From the NCBI GenBank assembly GCA_003550325.1, contig QKWP01000245.1:118294-182293 (forward strand): a stretch of 64,000 nucleotides of DNA. Reading direction: 5' to 3'. A program made the position numbers and the translations under genes. Source of the stretch: Gigaspora rosea. Its lineage: Eukaryota > Glomeromycota > Glomeromycetes > Diversisporales > Gigasporaceae. Below are positions 47,912 to 59,432 of this stretch, in pieces; positions within the stretch are counted from its first letter, which is position 1, and every line of letters starts with the position of its first letter. The notes under the pieces were generated by a model, which searched no databases, had not been told where the DNA came from, and saw only the letters and a program-made list of their open reading frames with translations.

Positions 47912-49959
47912 CAATATATACTGCTTCTATCTCTCCAGCAACTCTTTGGTTAAAGATAAGTTACTGTTTAGTACATTCTTAATCATTATGTTCTTTTTAC
48001 TTTGTAAATTTTCAGTGACTATTGCTCTTCTATCTTTGCCTAGAAATTATCACGTATTAGAAGCTTCACTACAATGGTGATCAGTCTAGCATCCAAGAAG
48101 TCACCTTGGTCATACCTTTGTCGAAAGATTAAGTAACATGGTAGCATTCTCAATCTATTCTTAACCTATTCCATGATTATGTTATTGAATACATACAACT
48201 GTTTTTTTTTGGGCGAACAAGATATGCCAGATACTACATCTTTGAGATAAACAAAGATTTTGATATTAATATTCCACTTTTAAATGAAAGGTTTTTATTT
48301 GCTATGAAATTGATTTTGTTTTGGATTGTATAAGCTAAGTCTTCCTATAAGTGTTTTATTGGGTTACCTATACTATCTACTTTATACCCCAGTATTGTAA
48401 TCAGTTCATTTTCTTCTATTTTTTTAAAATCACTTTCTCCTGGTAAGTTATATCCCTGCACTATTGATATAAGTGGTATTAGAACTGTTTTAGACTTATT
48501 CACCCTGGAGTTAGACACAGCTTCATAAGTTTAGTTATCTCTAGTAAGTTAAACCAACCACAATGAGACCCGATGCCTATAGTCAAATCATCTGTGTATG
48601 CAGCAATCTTGAAAAACTGATTCTTAATACCAATGCTATTAATTTTTTTATATATATGTCTTAGTAGCGGCTCTATTGCTAATATATATAAAAGAAAAGA
48701 CAAAGGTCCACTGTTGAACCCCTTTTTCAACTTTGAAAGGTTCTGAAAGCAAACCAGTATCTGTGATGTAAGCTTGTTAAGATGAAAATAATGCATTAAC
48801 CATATTAATAAATTTTATATCAAAGTTCATCTTGTTTAGTACCATTTGTAGGTAACCATGATTGACACTATTGAAGGCTTTCTGCTAATCTATAAAGAGA
48901 AACTATTAGAGCTTGAATTGATTCAATTGGTTCTCATAACTGTTAGAACATCTAAAGTCCATCTAGTATTGGCCTTTCAGCACAAATCCTTTCTAATATG
49001 AGCCAATAATGTCTGTACATATTGCATTCAGATGGTTCGCCATAATTTTCATGAATATTTTAACATCACAGTTGGTGAGTGAAATTAGCCTCAAATTGCT
49101 TATTTTCTTCAAGTTGCTCTTTTTTTTGGAAATAAGCGTAATGATATTTTGACTTCATGAAGTTGGCATTTCCATTGATTCTAGTACTATGTTAAACAAG
49201 TTTAAAAGTATTAGAAGAATCTCTTTCCTTGCTAACTTGTAAAATTCATAACTAAGACTGTCAGTCCCAGGAGTTTTGTTGTTTATGAAAGTACTAATAA
49301 CCCCAAGGATTTCTTTCTCTAAATTCTCTTAACTAACAAAGAGATTTGAGCTAATGATATTTGTGGTAAGCCTAAGTTAAGCTTTCTGCTACTTCTCTAT
49401 CGAATTCTTCTGTTTTGTAAAGTTTTTAAAGTTATTATAATTGTATTGCTGAATGTTAATCAGATCTTCATTTGTTGGATTGTTCGGGTTCCTGATTTAT
49501 TACTAGGTGTTGATAAAAGTCTTGTTTTTGTGGCACATAAAAAGTATTCCTTGAACTGTTCTCTGTGCTCTACCCATTTAGCTTTTAATCTAGTTTGCTA
49601 CTTTTCTGCTAATAAAGACAATTTCTTTTGTAGTTGTAGATTCAAGTCCTCAGCTACTATTTGTAAATCTTCATACTCATCATTGTGTATTACTTTTATA
49701 TTTACTTCTGTAAGCCTCTTATGTAGTCTTTGAATTCTATTTTTTAATGCAGTCTGTAGTTTATAGGCCCTAATGACGATTGTATTATGCATTTATACCA
49801 GTCCTATTTAGTTATATCTTTAATATTACACAATACTTCCTTGACTTCTTTTCTAATTTTTGTATTAGCTAAGTATCTTTTGCCAAATTTTCAGAATGCT
49901 GCTTTAAACTCTCTTGTATGAAGTACAATACTAGTGCAATTCATATTCAACTAATAATT

Positions 49960-50192
49960 GTAGTAGATTAAAATGAAATCAGATTAAAATGAAATTAGGG
50001 ATCTCTCTTGCTCGCCTTTAAAGCTTATAAACCCCACATATACTCATTTATTAATAACCCTAACCCTAAACCCTAACCCTAAAACTAAAAAAAAACCCAA
50101 AAAATGTTCTCTAAAAAATTTAAAAATTTTGCTTAAAAATAGAAAAATTTCATTTTAATCCGATTTCATTTTAATCTGTCACAATAATTAAT
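49960..50192. mobile_element. Inverted-repeat element with CCCTAA centre, inside the LINE
   Basis: The arms contain AGATTAAAATGAAATC twice each and pair across the element. The centre (50053-50084) is four CCCTAA-type units. It separates the LINE endonuclease from its linker. Confidence 0.75.
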
Positions 50193-50689
50193 CGAAATTT
50201 CTGTACTATATAGCAATACTACTACAGTATTGAGCATGATTGGCATCAATAAATATATAGTCCAGATGAGTGCCCATTAAATGCCCTCTATGAGTTTTCT
50301 GATAGGAGTATAGAAAAGGTTGAGACCTACTATATCTGCTGTGTCTGCAAATTCCTGCATTTTTATTTTAAAATATCATGTAACAGATTATTATAAGGTT
50401 TTGCTTTACTATTCTATTTTCATACAGGTTCAAGTTTATATTAAAATCCCCAGCTATGATATTAATAGCCTCTTCATCTATTTGTGGAGACCAGCTATTA
50501 AAAAAGATAACCCGGTCTTCAATATTCGGCAGCGCATATTGTGAAGGTGTAAAGTCACGCCTATTTTCTTTTTATATTATTATTATATCCCGATTGATCT
50601 TTTTATTCATCTAATCTTAAGTCAACATGTATATTTAGTAAGAGTTGACATAGCCCCATATATAGTACTGTAGTAAATTGTTTCCTTAT

Positions 50690-51290
50690 CTGTAAACGCC
50701 CATGAACTTAGTCGCAAAATTCACTTTCGCGCTTTTATGCACTTTGTTGCATTTATTTGCTTTCTGCCATTTATGCACTAAGTTCAGCGGCGGAAACCTG
50801 TATAAAAGTAGAATTAGTGCAGTAATGTAAAAGTATAAATACAATGTCTCTTGTTTTTAGAGCAAGATAGCTTTTTGTAGCTCCAGAAAGGAAGAACTCA
50901 AGTAGAGTTCATAACCTTCGAAATTAGAGTAGAAGTGTTATAGTTAGTACTCCGATATAATTAATAAACTGTCAATATTATAAACCGATACTTTCCTGAT
51001 ATGTAAATTCGTATTGAAGTATTAATCCCGTGACCCCATATTAGAGTCTCGTGATATATTGAGAGCTCTATTCGACCTAGTTACTCAGACCAAGTTTATT
51101 CCCGTCTTCCAAGATTCTCCGAACCTTGAGACCCAGACCAAATCCATCATGCCTCTTTCTGCCTGCCGATTCAAGGTTTAGAAGTCTTGAGCATGGGGAA
51201 TGAGTTGATTTAGTTAGTGTTATTAGTATATAGCCATTATAGATATCAGTAGGGTCAAATTTACCCTTTTTCAATATACATTAGTATAGT
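50690..51290. mobile_element. LTR-like segment (tentative)
   Basis: Has TATAAAAG (50811), a GC-richer R-like part, AATAAAC signals and, after about 51030, a C-rich stretch unlike its surroundings (CTCAGACCAAGTTTATTCCC). This would suit a solo LTR with a start of internal DNA, but no duplicate LTR, primer site or coding domain is proven. The minus-strand 65-codon frame here shows no domain. Confidence 0.25.
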
Positions 51291-51299
51291 CTAGTGCAT

Positions 51300-52200
51300 A
51301 AAAATTTGTACCTCAAAAAGTTTCATAACTTTAACTCTTAGTAAAAGTTTTTGTATTTTTAATTAATTATTAAAAATTTTTAATATCAAATAGAATATGT
51401 TTTAATCTAACTTATTATATTATTTTTATTATTTTAACATTGTTTTATTTTAATAAATTTGCATATACAATTTGCTGTATTAAAAAAAAAGATTTTTTTT
51501 AAAAAAAAAATATTTTAAATAATTTTGCAACCAATATGCAGTTCTATAAGCTGTACTATGCAAGTTTATTAATGTGCATATGATAAAGATATAGTTAAAA
51601 TTTGAGCAAAATTAAATCACTGTTTGTAAAGAAATTAAGCTTTAAAGTAAAGTAATTTGATTTCTTACTACCGCAAATTACCATGTAAAATACCCGGTCT
51701 GTTATAAACTAAAAATAGCAAAACAGGTTTATACAGGTTTTTTTTCACAAAACAGCCAATAAAATTGCAAAAATCTTGAAATAGTCCTAGTATAAATCAA
51801 GGGGTACTGATCAAGAGAGGTATTTTCTATGGTAATTTACGGTATATACCCATATATAATTACTATAGTAAATTATATTAGTAAATATTTTTAAAAAAAG
51901 TTACTATTAATAAATTTTTTTATTTTATCAATAACATAATCAAAATAATTTTATTTTTATCAATCTGATAATCTAATAAGTAGATTAAATTAAAAAAATT
52001 AAAAATTAATTTGTACAAAAATATTTGAATCAGAGCTATTTGACTTTTTGCACCAAATATAACCTGGTATAAATATTTTTTAAAATTAAAATATGCTGAT
52101 AACACTTGTCTATTATATGATTCATTTATTTTTTCTAGCTTAATTTCTTTTCTTCCTGCCAGAATTGACATTTTCGATGTCCAAGATGAGTTAAAAGTCC
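51300..52200. other. Gene-free AT-rich stretch
   Basis: A/T homopolymer runs (51480-51520) and nothing that can be assigned. Confidence 0.4.
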
Positions 52201-52214
52201 ATTGCTATGCAAGA

Positions 52215-52380
52215 AAACAGGGTTGGCATTGGACAATTCCAAATAAATTTAATTGGACATTTGGACATTTGGACATAGTCCAAATGTCCAAATAATTTTT
52301 TGGACCTTCAGGCATTGGACAATGTCCAAATAAATTGTAAGATTATTGGACATATGTCCAATTGTCCAATAATTTTATTG
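52215..52380. repeat. GTCCAA/TTGGAC hairpin array, copy 2
   Basis: More than ten copies of TTGGACA and TGTCCAA in alternating orientation, able to form several hairpins. Confidence 0.8.
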
Positions 52381-52564
52381 GCCAATTTTAATAATATGAT
52401 TTAACTTTTAATTTTTATGTTCATCAAATATATTTTTTTAAAAAATTTTAATTTTTCCGTCGAACGTAAAAATCAAAAGTCAATTAATAAAAAATTCTCT
52501 GATACTTATAAAAATTTTGTAATAAGTGTATTTTGACCTGCTAAATAAGGTTACTTTAATTGTA

Positions 52565-52775
52565 GTGTTCCTATGAACCTGAACTGAACTGAACTTAGGT
52601 CAAATTCAGGTTCAGGTTCAGGTTCAGTATTGAACCTGAACCTGAACATTTTTTAAAACATGTTCAGGTTCAGATTCAATAATGAACTTTTAGAGCTGGT
52701 TAAGGTTCAGTTCAGGTTCAGTTCATAAGTTCATGAACATGTTCAGGTTCAGTCTGGTGTTCATAAGAACTAGTA
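52565..52775. repeat. GAACCT/AGGTTC hairpin array, copy 2
   Basis: Runs of GAACCTGAAC-type hexamers in both orientations. Ends read TAGTGTTCCTATGAACC and, inverted, CTAGTTCTTATGAAC, so the array may be a foldback element with hexamer arms. Confidence 0.75.
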
Positions 52776-52937
52776 ATTCTAGGTTTGGGTCCGGGTTTGT
52801 TCTGGTCCAGACCAGACTCAACTTCTAAATTTTATTATTAAAACTTTATACTAAACTCAAACTCAATTATAAGTTTAGTCAGGCTAGTCCAAATTTTGTA
52901 AACTAGTTTGAATCTGAATAAAAATATATGTAGTTTT

Positions 52938-53727
52938 TGATACTGAACAAGTTTACTTAGAGTGAGAAGTATAAATCAATTAGTAAAATTTAGAGAATCA
53001 TAGCATTTTGTATAATTTTATTAATAAAATTATACAAATTTCTATGATTCTCTAAATTTTACTAATTGATCATAACTTCTTGCACTAAGTAAACTTGTTA
53101 AGCACCAAAAAATACATCAAATCGGCATATTTTATTTTACTTTTCTTAAAATTTGAAGAAAAGATGCTTAATTTTGGAAATTTTCATCAAAAATTCAAAA
53201 TTAAGCATCTTTGACGCAAATTTTAAGGAAAATAAAATAAAATATACCGATATGATGTATTTTTTGGTGCTAAACAAGTTTACTTAGATCAAGAAGTTAT
53301 GATCAATTAGTAAAATTTAGAGAATCATAGAAATTTGTATAATTTTATTAATAAAATTATACAAATTTCTATGATTCTCTAAATTTTACTAATTGATCAT
53401 AACTTCTTGCACTAAGTAAACTTGTTAAGCACCAAAAAATACATCAAATCGGCATATTTTATTTTACTTTTCTTAAAATTTGAAGAAAAGATGCTTAATT
53501 TTGGAAATTTTCATCAAAAATTCAAAATTAAGCATCTTTGACGCAAATTTTAAGGAAAATAAAATAAAATATACCGATATGATGTATTTTTTGGTGCTAA
53601 ACAAGTTTACTTAGATCAAGAAGTTATGATCAATTAGTAAAATTTAGAGAATCATAGAAATTTGTATAATTTTATTAATAAAATTATACAAATTTCTATG
53701 ATTTTCTAAATTTTACTAATTGATCCT
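52938..53727. repeat. Tandem array of a 327 bp unit that is itself palindromic
   Basis: The palindrome TATAATTTTATTAATAAAAT starts at 53011, 53338 and 53665, exactly 327 bp apart. Each unit also contains the GATGCTTAATTTTGG palindrome (53164, 53491). The two units look almost identical, so the duplication is recent or gene-converted. The same palindromes, more diverged, lie at 22680-23960. Confidence 0.92.
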
Positions 53728-53756
53728 AACTTTGTGATTTAGGTAAACATATGTAT

Positions 53757-53957
53757 TTATTATGAACCTGAACATGTTCATGAACCTTGAACTGAACCTG
53801 AACTGAACTTTTTTTAAGTTCAGGTTCAGGTTCATGTTCAATAATTTTAAGTTCAGGTTCAGTTCAGTATTGAACTTTTAGAGCAGGTTCAGGTTCAGGT
53901 TCAGGTTCATTGAACCTGAACCTGAACCTCTATTGAACTGAACTGAACTTCGGAACC
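53757..53957. repeat. GAACCT/AGGTTC hairpin array, copy 3
   Basis: As at 52565: forward hexamers, then inverted ones, with AGGTTCAGGTTCAGGTTC near 53890 facing GAACCTGAACCTGAACC. Confidence 0.8.
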
Positions 53958-53959
53958 CT

Positions 53960-54460
53960 ACTTAATCGATTTTAATCAATTTTCTTAGTAAAATTTAGAC
54001 TTTAATATGTAGCAACATTTGTCGATTGTGGTGTGAATATATTTTTTTAAAAAACTTTAATTTTTCCGTTAAAAGTAAAAATCAAAAAGTCAATTAATAA
54101 AAAATTCTCTAATATTTATAAACATTTTGTGGTAAGTGTATTTTGACCTGCTGAATAAGGTTACTTAATCGATTATAATCAATTTTCTTAGTAAATTTAG
54201 GCTTTACTATGTAACAACATTTGTCAATTGTGGGGTGAATATATTTTTTAAAAAATTTTAATTTTTCCGTTGAACGTAAAAATCAAAAGTCAATTAATAA
54301 AAAATTCTCCAATGCTTATGAAAATTTTGTGGTAAGTGTATTTTGACCTGCTGAATAAGGTTATATAATCGATTTTTTTTGATTTGCTTAGTAAAATTTA
54401 GACTTTACTATGTAGCGACTTTTGTTGATTGTGGATATCTAAAAATAAACCACTCCTGGT
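53960..54460. repeat. Tandem 200 bp repeat, 2.5 copies, plus a stray copy
   Basis: TTTTGACCTGCTGAATAAGG occurs at 54141 and 54341, and the phrase TTTAATTTTTCCGTT precedes each. A related copy lies at 52430-52565 and a looser one at about 33030-33300. Confidence 0.8.
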
Positions 54461-54529
54461 TTTTTTGTGTTGGTATGTTTTCTTTTATAATATGCCTTTA
54501 TTTTAATATTAAAAATAAAATCAACTATT

Positions 54530-55660
54530 GTTATTATCTATATTACTAAGTTTTAATGTCTGTCTGTCATGTTTAAACAATCTGATTGGTCGAATTTGGG
54601 TACCATGATCTGGATTGTCATCAGGTGATTTACATCATGTATCTGCATATGCCGTCCGTCCTTATTACCTGAGTTCAAAAAAAACCCATAAGTTAGAATT
54701 ATATATTTTGCCGCATGCAGCCTTTAGTACTGCTGCCAAGACTAAGCATCAGGTTGAACCGTGTCTATCTCTATAGCTGATTGCTAACATGCGAACATGT
54801 GACTGGAATTCATATCCATTGCTGTACTATACTATAGAGTCCCTGTGACTATTCGGACAATAATAATGTTGTCAAGGAGGCTAATACGCATTTTTTAACT
54901 ATATTAACCTAAAAGGGAATGAATCGTTTTACAAAAAAACAATACAAGACTGCTCTGCCTTATAGTACTAAATACAATTATAAATAAATTTTATATACTA
55001 TGATATAACAATTACATACAAAATGGAATCTAATACGTGGTATTTTGTTATTTTAAAAAATATTTTACAAAGACAATTACATACACAATGGAACAAAATA
55101 CGCAGTATCTTTGTTATTTTTAAATTATATTAACCTAAAAAGAGAAGGAACTGATTTATAACAAAACAACAATACGAGACTTGATGTCTATACTAAATTT
55201 TTTACTTATTGAACATCAATATATCTATACTAAAATTCTAATGTCTGTCTGTCTGTCTGCTTTATATTTAATCTGATTGGCCAGAGTTATTTCCGTGATT
55301 TTTCTGGCAATAATACTATTTTCAGCTTTACATGTATTGTAATTACATTTAAAATTTTTATAGTGATACTAAAAGTTTTTATAAAAATCAGTTTTACAAA
55401 AAAACAACCATGTGACTTATAAATTTATAATTCAGGGAGTCTGAGTTTACACTGGCTAATGAGTATCACTTATGATACTAAATCTATTCTACTAAAATTC
55501 TAAGTATGTTTATTCGCTTTAAAATAAATCTAATTGACCAATTTTGATTCATGTGATTTGTATTATTGATGTTCATTATTAGGGCTTCATTACAGGGTGA
55601 GCAAAGTGAACTTTGTAGGTGTTGCTGAGCGTAAGCAAAGCAACACAACTATACAAGTAT
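54530..55660 (+). mobile_element. Helitron-like debris (tentative)
   Basis: Three similar starts (about 54537, 55212, 55485) read TCTATACTAAAATTCTAATG, then TGTCTGTCTG and TCTGATTGG, like repeated 5' ends. The stretch ends in a hairpin-rich GC segment (55597-55650: GTGTTGCT and complement AGCAACAC) followed by AACTATA, close to the hairpin plus CTRR end of Helitrons. No helicase. The AT-to-TC insertion site could not be proven. Confidence 0.35.
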
Positions 55661-56106
55661 GTAAGTGCGGTTTTTGATGTATCAGTTTAAACCATTTTAT
55701 GAGAACATAACATTTTACCAACAAATTACAAAAAGGTTACTGAAAAAATACAACTGCCTGCCATATTTACTCTCCAGTAAAATTTCGCTTATACACACTT
55801 AGAATATAATAATCGCTAACAAACTGTAATAGTTAAGGTAGAATTTTTATTCAAACATAATGTAAGTATTCCTAATTTGACGCAGTTAATCTTGCCTAAT
55901 AGCAAGTCTTTATAAAATTAATATAAAAACAAACAAGTTTTTACTAAATATGATATAATTCGATCTAAATCAGTCATATATCAAAAAAAAAAAGAATTTT
56001 TTTAATCAAAAAAAAAAATTCTTATTCTAGTTACAAAGTTCTTCCAAAAACTGCGATTATCAGAAGATCGCCCTAATTTGACGCACTCAATAAAAGGAAG
56101 TAATTT

Positions 56107-58006
56107 TTACATTTTATCTTTCTCAAGTCGTTTTAACTCTTTTGTACGTTGTTTTTCGGCCCTAATACGTTCTATTTCTTCCTTTTTTTGCCTTCGTGCT
56201 TCCTGCCTTTGCATTTTTTCAGCTTCACGTGCCATACGCTTTTCGAGGGCAATTTCTTTTTTACGTTTTTTCTCGCTGGCCACCTTTTCTGCCTCCTACT
56301 CAGCTTCCCTCAATTGTTGCAGTGAACTTTAGTTTGTTAAAAGCTGGGAGAAAGGCATAGTTTTTCTCTTTTTTCTTGGTGGCGGTTGGGAGTTAGATTG
56401 CTCCTTATCAACCTCAGAGTTTTCAGCTTGTGATTGATTGCGCAAGGGATATTTAAGTATGAGTTGCAAAGGACTTGTACCAGGGTTTTTAAGAGTTTCA
56501 ATCTCTTCTTCCAACTGTTCAACCCTTTCATTTAGTAACTTAATCTCTGACATTAGTTCTTTTTTCGTAGGGTTATCTTTAGTTAACTTTGAAGTTCATG
56601 AAGAAAAAGGCAATTGTGATGAAAACAAAGATTGCAAAGACGATTGTAAAGAAGAAGACGATTGTGAAGGTGAAGACAACGATTGTGAAAAAGACAATAG
56701 TGAAGAAGAAGATGAGAAAGATTGCTAATCAAGAAGTTGTGAAGGGTTAGTATATTCTGTTGCCAATGAAGGATCTAGACGGTCAGGGCCAATTGCACTA
56801 GGATTGAATGGCCAAATTCCGGAAGACTTAAAGGCATTACATATTGCCATGGGCGTATATGTTGTAATATAGGGTGGTCCTAATAATTGAGCGAACGTAT
56901 GCTTTGTCACAAGTTTACCATCATTGTTAGTTAGAAACTTTTCACACTCTCTATCATATGCTTTTTTTAATGCAGCAAATGGAAATTCAGCTGGCTGCAA
57001 AATATGAGTGGTATGAGGCGGAAGGGTATAAAGGAGAATATTATGCTCATGACAATAATTAACGCTCGTGTAATTAACGTGGCTCTTGTGACCGTCTAGG
57101 ATTAACAAAACAGGACATAGAGGTGGTATAGAGCTAACGAAGTGCTCAATATATTTTTGATAGGCTTTCCCGCATGTATCCCGTTTCAGTGAATCCCATG
57201 ACAGAACCAGCAGAAGCGCCATTCAAAAGACCCGGGATCAATCTCTTTCCTTTAAAAATGAACAATGGTGGGATGTACGTCCTGGCGGCTGAAATGGTTG
57301 GGCATAAAGAAATATGCTCATGAGAGTTGCTATTTGAAACTCGATGAACTTGGCGTGCTCCCTTTTTGGCTATAACTTTTTGAAGTCTGGGCTCAATAAC
57401 GAACCCAGTTTCATTCTAAAAAAAAATTAAAATAAAAAAAATAAAAATAAAAAACAAAATAAAAAATAAAAAAAAAGGCACAATGTTCCAAATTTGGCCT
57501 GCGGTAAGCGAATATTCATGGATAATTTTTCCAAGTTTATTAAAGTGGTCATTAATAATAATAGGGTTTCCTTTTTGTGCGCGAGCTTCATTTAGGGCCT
57601 GCAGAACACGAAACGAAAGTTTAGGGTGATCCTTCATGAAGCGTCGCCACCATTTTTGCCCCGGTCCATTACCATTAAAAGGATGAGGTCGTCTGTCGTG
57701 ACGAACAATATCTATCACGCACTGGTTTACACCAGATTTTGTCAACCCAAAACCGAGCTTTTGCATGTTTAAACAATAACCAACAAGCTGTTCTTCTTCA
57801 TGGGTTGACAAAATCATAGCACGACAGGGGCGAGCGGGAGGACCATCGTTTTTGATAGCAAGCCTAAGGGTAGCCTCTGAAAGACCGTAGTCTTGCGCTA
57901 TACTTCTAACACTTGGAATTTTAGAATCGTTTGGGGTGTCTTTAATTGCCTTAAGGGCATTACTAATAGTGTTATGTCAGGTATTATAATCACTGTATTT
58001 AGTCAT
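56107..58006 (-). pseudogene. Pogo-like transposase, inactivated
   Basis: From ATG 58006: helix-turn-helix region (RSIAQDYGLSEATLRLAI), then a CENP-B/Tc5-type DNA-binding domain (GQKWWRRFMKDHPKLSFR, near 57650), then the DDE domain: NETGFVIEPRLQKVIAKKGA (57400), LLILDGHKSH (57110), LPPHTTHILQPAEF (57020), and a Lys/Glu-rich coiled-coil tail (ERVEQLEEEIETLKN, then MAREAEKMQRQEARR) to a stop near 56107. A 66 bp T-rich GT-AG intron (57416-57481) joins QIWNI to NETG. Breaks: TGA in codon 9 (57977-57979), a frameshift near 57174, and stops near 56722 and 56580. The first catalytic Asp of the usual MDETG is Asn, and the third acidic residue of QPLD reads as Glu. Confidence 0.85.
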
Positions 58007-58561
58007 TGCTTTAAAATTTTTAAATGTAATAAATTGTTGTCTTTGGTTTAACTGTTAGGTGTAAAAGTTTTATTTAAAGAGACCCTTTTGAGGTTGCTAT
58101 GTGGAATTATACAAGCTTTTCTGTAAATATTTACAAGTATTCACGATCGAATCACGATCGAATCTCACGTTTTTTTTTTTGCATGTTATAATTTACTTGT
58201 GCGCATTAAAGTCTTATGAACCGTGTTTCTTTTCTACTCATATTATTTGCATAGATATAATTTAAATAGTGTGCCGCAGGATTAATTATTACAAGCATTT
58301 AATGGTAATCTTTTGCGAAGTTACTTGAATCGAAAATGTGATGTCTAGCTATTTAAATACATATCATGAAGGCATACTTTATTAAAAAAATAAAGGATCC
58401 AAACTTTGTTACATTTTAGATTATACAAAGTTTATCATATAAATAACTTTTTCGAATATATAAGTATCAGTTTATTTGGTATAAAAAGTCAATTTTAACG
58501 TGACGCGGTTACTTCTTGCCAAAGCTTCGGGCAAGAAAATTAATATAGATCAATTAAATAA

Positions 58562-58682
58562 CGATATCTTGCGATCCAGTGATTGAAATCACATGATTTT
58601 TGTACCGTTCGACTCGTCTCAACGAGACGAGTCGAACGGTACTAAAATCATGTGATTACGACCGCTGGAACGTAAGATATCG
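58562..58682. repeat. Near-perfect 120 bp palindrome inside the pogo element
   Basis: Centre GTCTCAACGAGAC with arms GTACCGTTCGACTCGTCTC and complement, then AATCACATGATTTT and CGATATCTTGCG pairing further out. Its GC-rich core is unlike the neighbourhood, so it is probably a separate foldback insertion. Confidence 0.85.
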
Positions 58683-58759
58683 TAAATGCGTCAAATTAGG
58701 ACCTGTGTCAAATTAGGAATACCTTATAATTAATAAAATTGATGTTTTAAGTTTCATTG

Positions 58760-59432
58760 GTACATAGTTTCACTTTGCTTAGGCATGGATGTAAGGACGT
58801 GCCAGTTTGCTAGTTCTTTTGAAATACAATAATTTTATAGTTTCTAAAATTCTGTTTAATTAATTATATTTTATTAGCCAATACCAGCATCAAATATAAA
58901 TATTGTAAGTAAAATGGAATTTAAGTTGATCCAATAGTATGAATATATATGTACATATGCATATTTTTATAATAATAATAATTATTATTATTATTATCAG
59001 TATACTTTTTAAATATACAGTATATTAAATTATTTTGTTTTAGTAAATATTGGCCTAAATTAAGTTTAATTTAAGGCCAAAATTAAATTAATTTTTTTTA
59101 ATGTCCAATAAAAAAAGTTACTATGTCCAATCAAAATTATTTGGACAATTGGACATTGTCCAAATGTCCAATATAATAACATGCAATCCTGCAAGAAAAT
59201 TTTTAATAGCGTAATCATGAAGATTGGTTTCTTGAATTTAATTAAATCTAATTTGTATGATTTTAATAATGTCATAGTTCTTGAAATTATTGTTTGTTAT
59301 TAAGACCCTTTACATCTCAGAGTTGCTATTTTGATTGTGCTATGTATATATAAAAAGGAAAAGAAAACAGTAATATGAAATAAAAGAATGGTTGCATACG
59401 CAATCTATAATACTTTTGTATTGGAAAGTCTG
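58760..59432. repeat. AT-rich spacer with a family C core remnant and a GTCCAA array
   Basis: 59051-59090 has the CTAAATTAAGTTTAATTTAAG palindrome core. 59100-59175 has GTCCAAT/ATTGGAC words in both orientations (copy 3 of the array). No genes. Confidence 0.55.

Larger units (their letters stand above)
47600..50565 (-). pseudogene. Decayed LINE ORF2: endonuclease, linker, reverse transcriptase
   Basis: Read on the minus strand: 50565-50210 gives an APE-type endonuclease end (QYALPNIEDRVIFFNSW, then IIAGDFNINLNLYENR with the GDFN motif, then LNLFYTPIRKL). 49800-49440 is a coiled linker (RLHKRLTEVNIKVIHNDEYE). 49330-48500 is reverse transcriptase (SQNIITLISKK-like, then NLRLISLTNCDVKIFMKIMA, KAFNSVNHGY, GPLSFLLYILAIEPLLRHIY and the catalytic box as AYTDDLTIG). 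The rest is probable C-terminal region. Stops and shifts are frequent. The 5' end, including most of the endonuclease and ORF1, is missing here. Two MITEs have landed in it (47732-47911 and 49960-50192). Confidence 0.8.
55865..58724. mobile_element. Pogo-type (Tc1/mariner superfamily) DNA transposon, 2.86 kb
   Basis: Inverted ends AG(G)TATTCCTAATTTGACNCA, with TA on both sides (55863-55864, 58725-58726). The word CCTAATTTGACGCA recurs inside both ends (about 56071 and, inverted, 58688), as transposase binding sites would. It contains the transposase relic 56107-58006 on the minus strand, a poly-A/T hairpin at 55980-56025 and a palindrome at 58562-58682. Confidence 0.85.

Noticed and set aside
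56438..56728. Plus-strand acidic frame (Asp/Glu/Lys/Cys-rich)
   Set aside because: Antisense of the Ser/Phe-rich linker and coiled-coil region of the pogo transposase.
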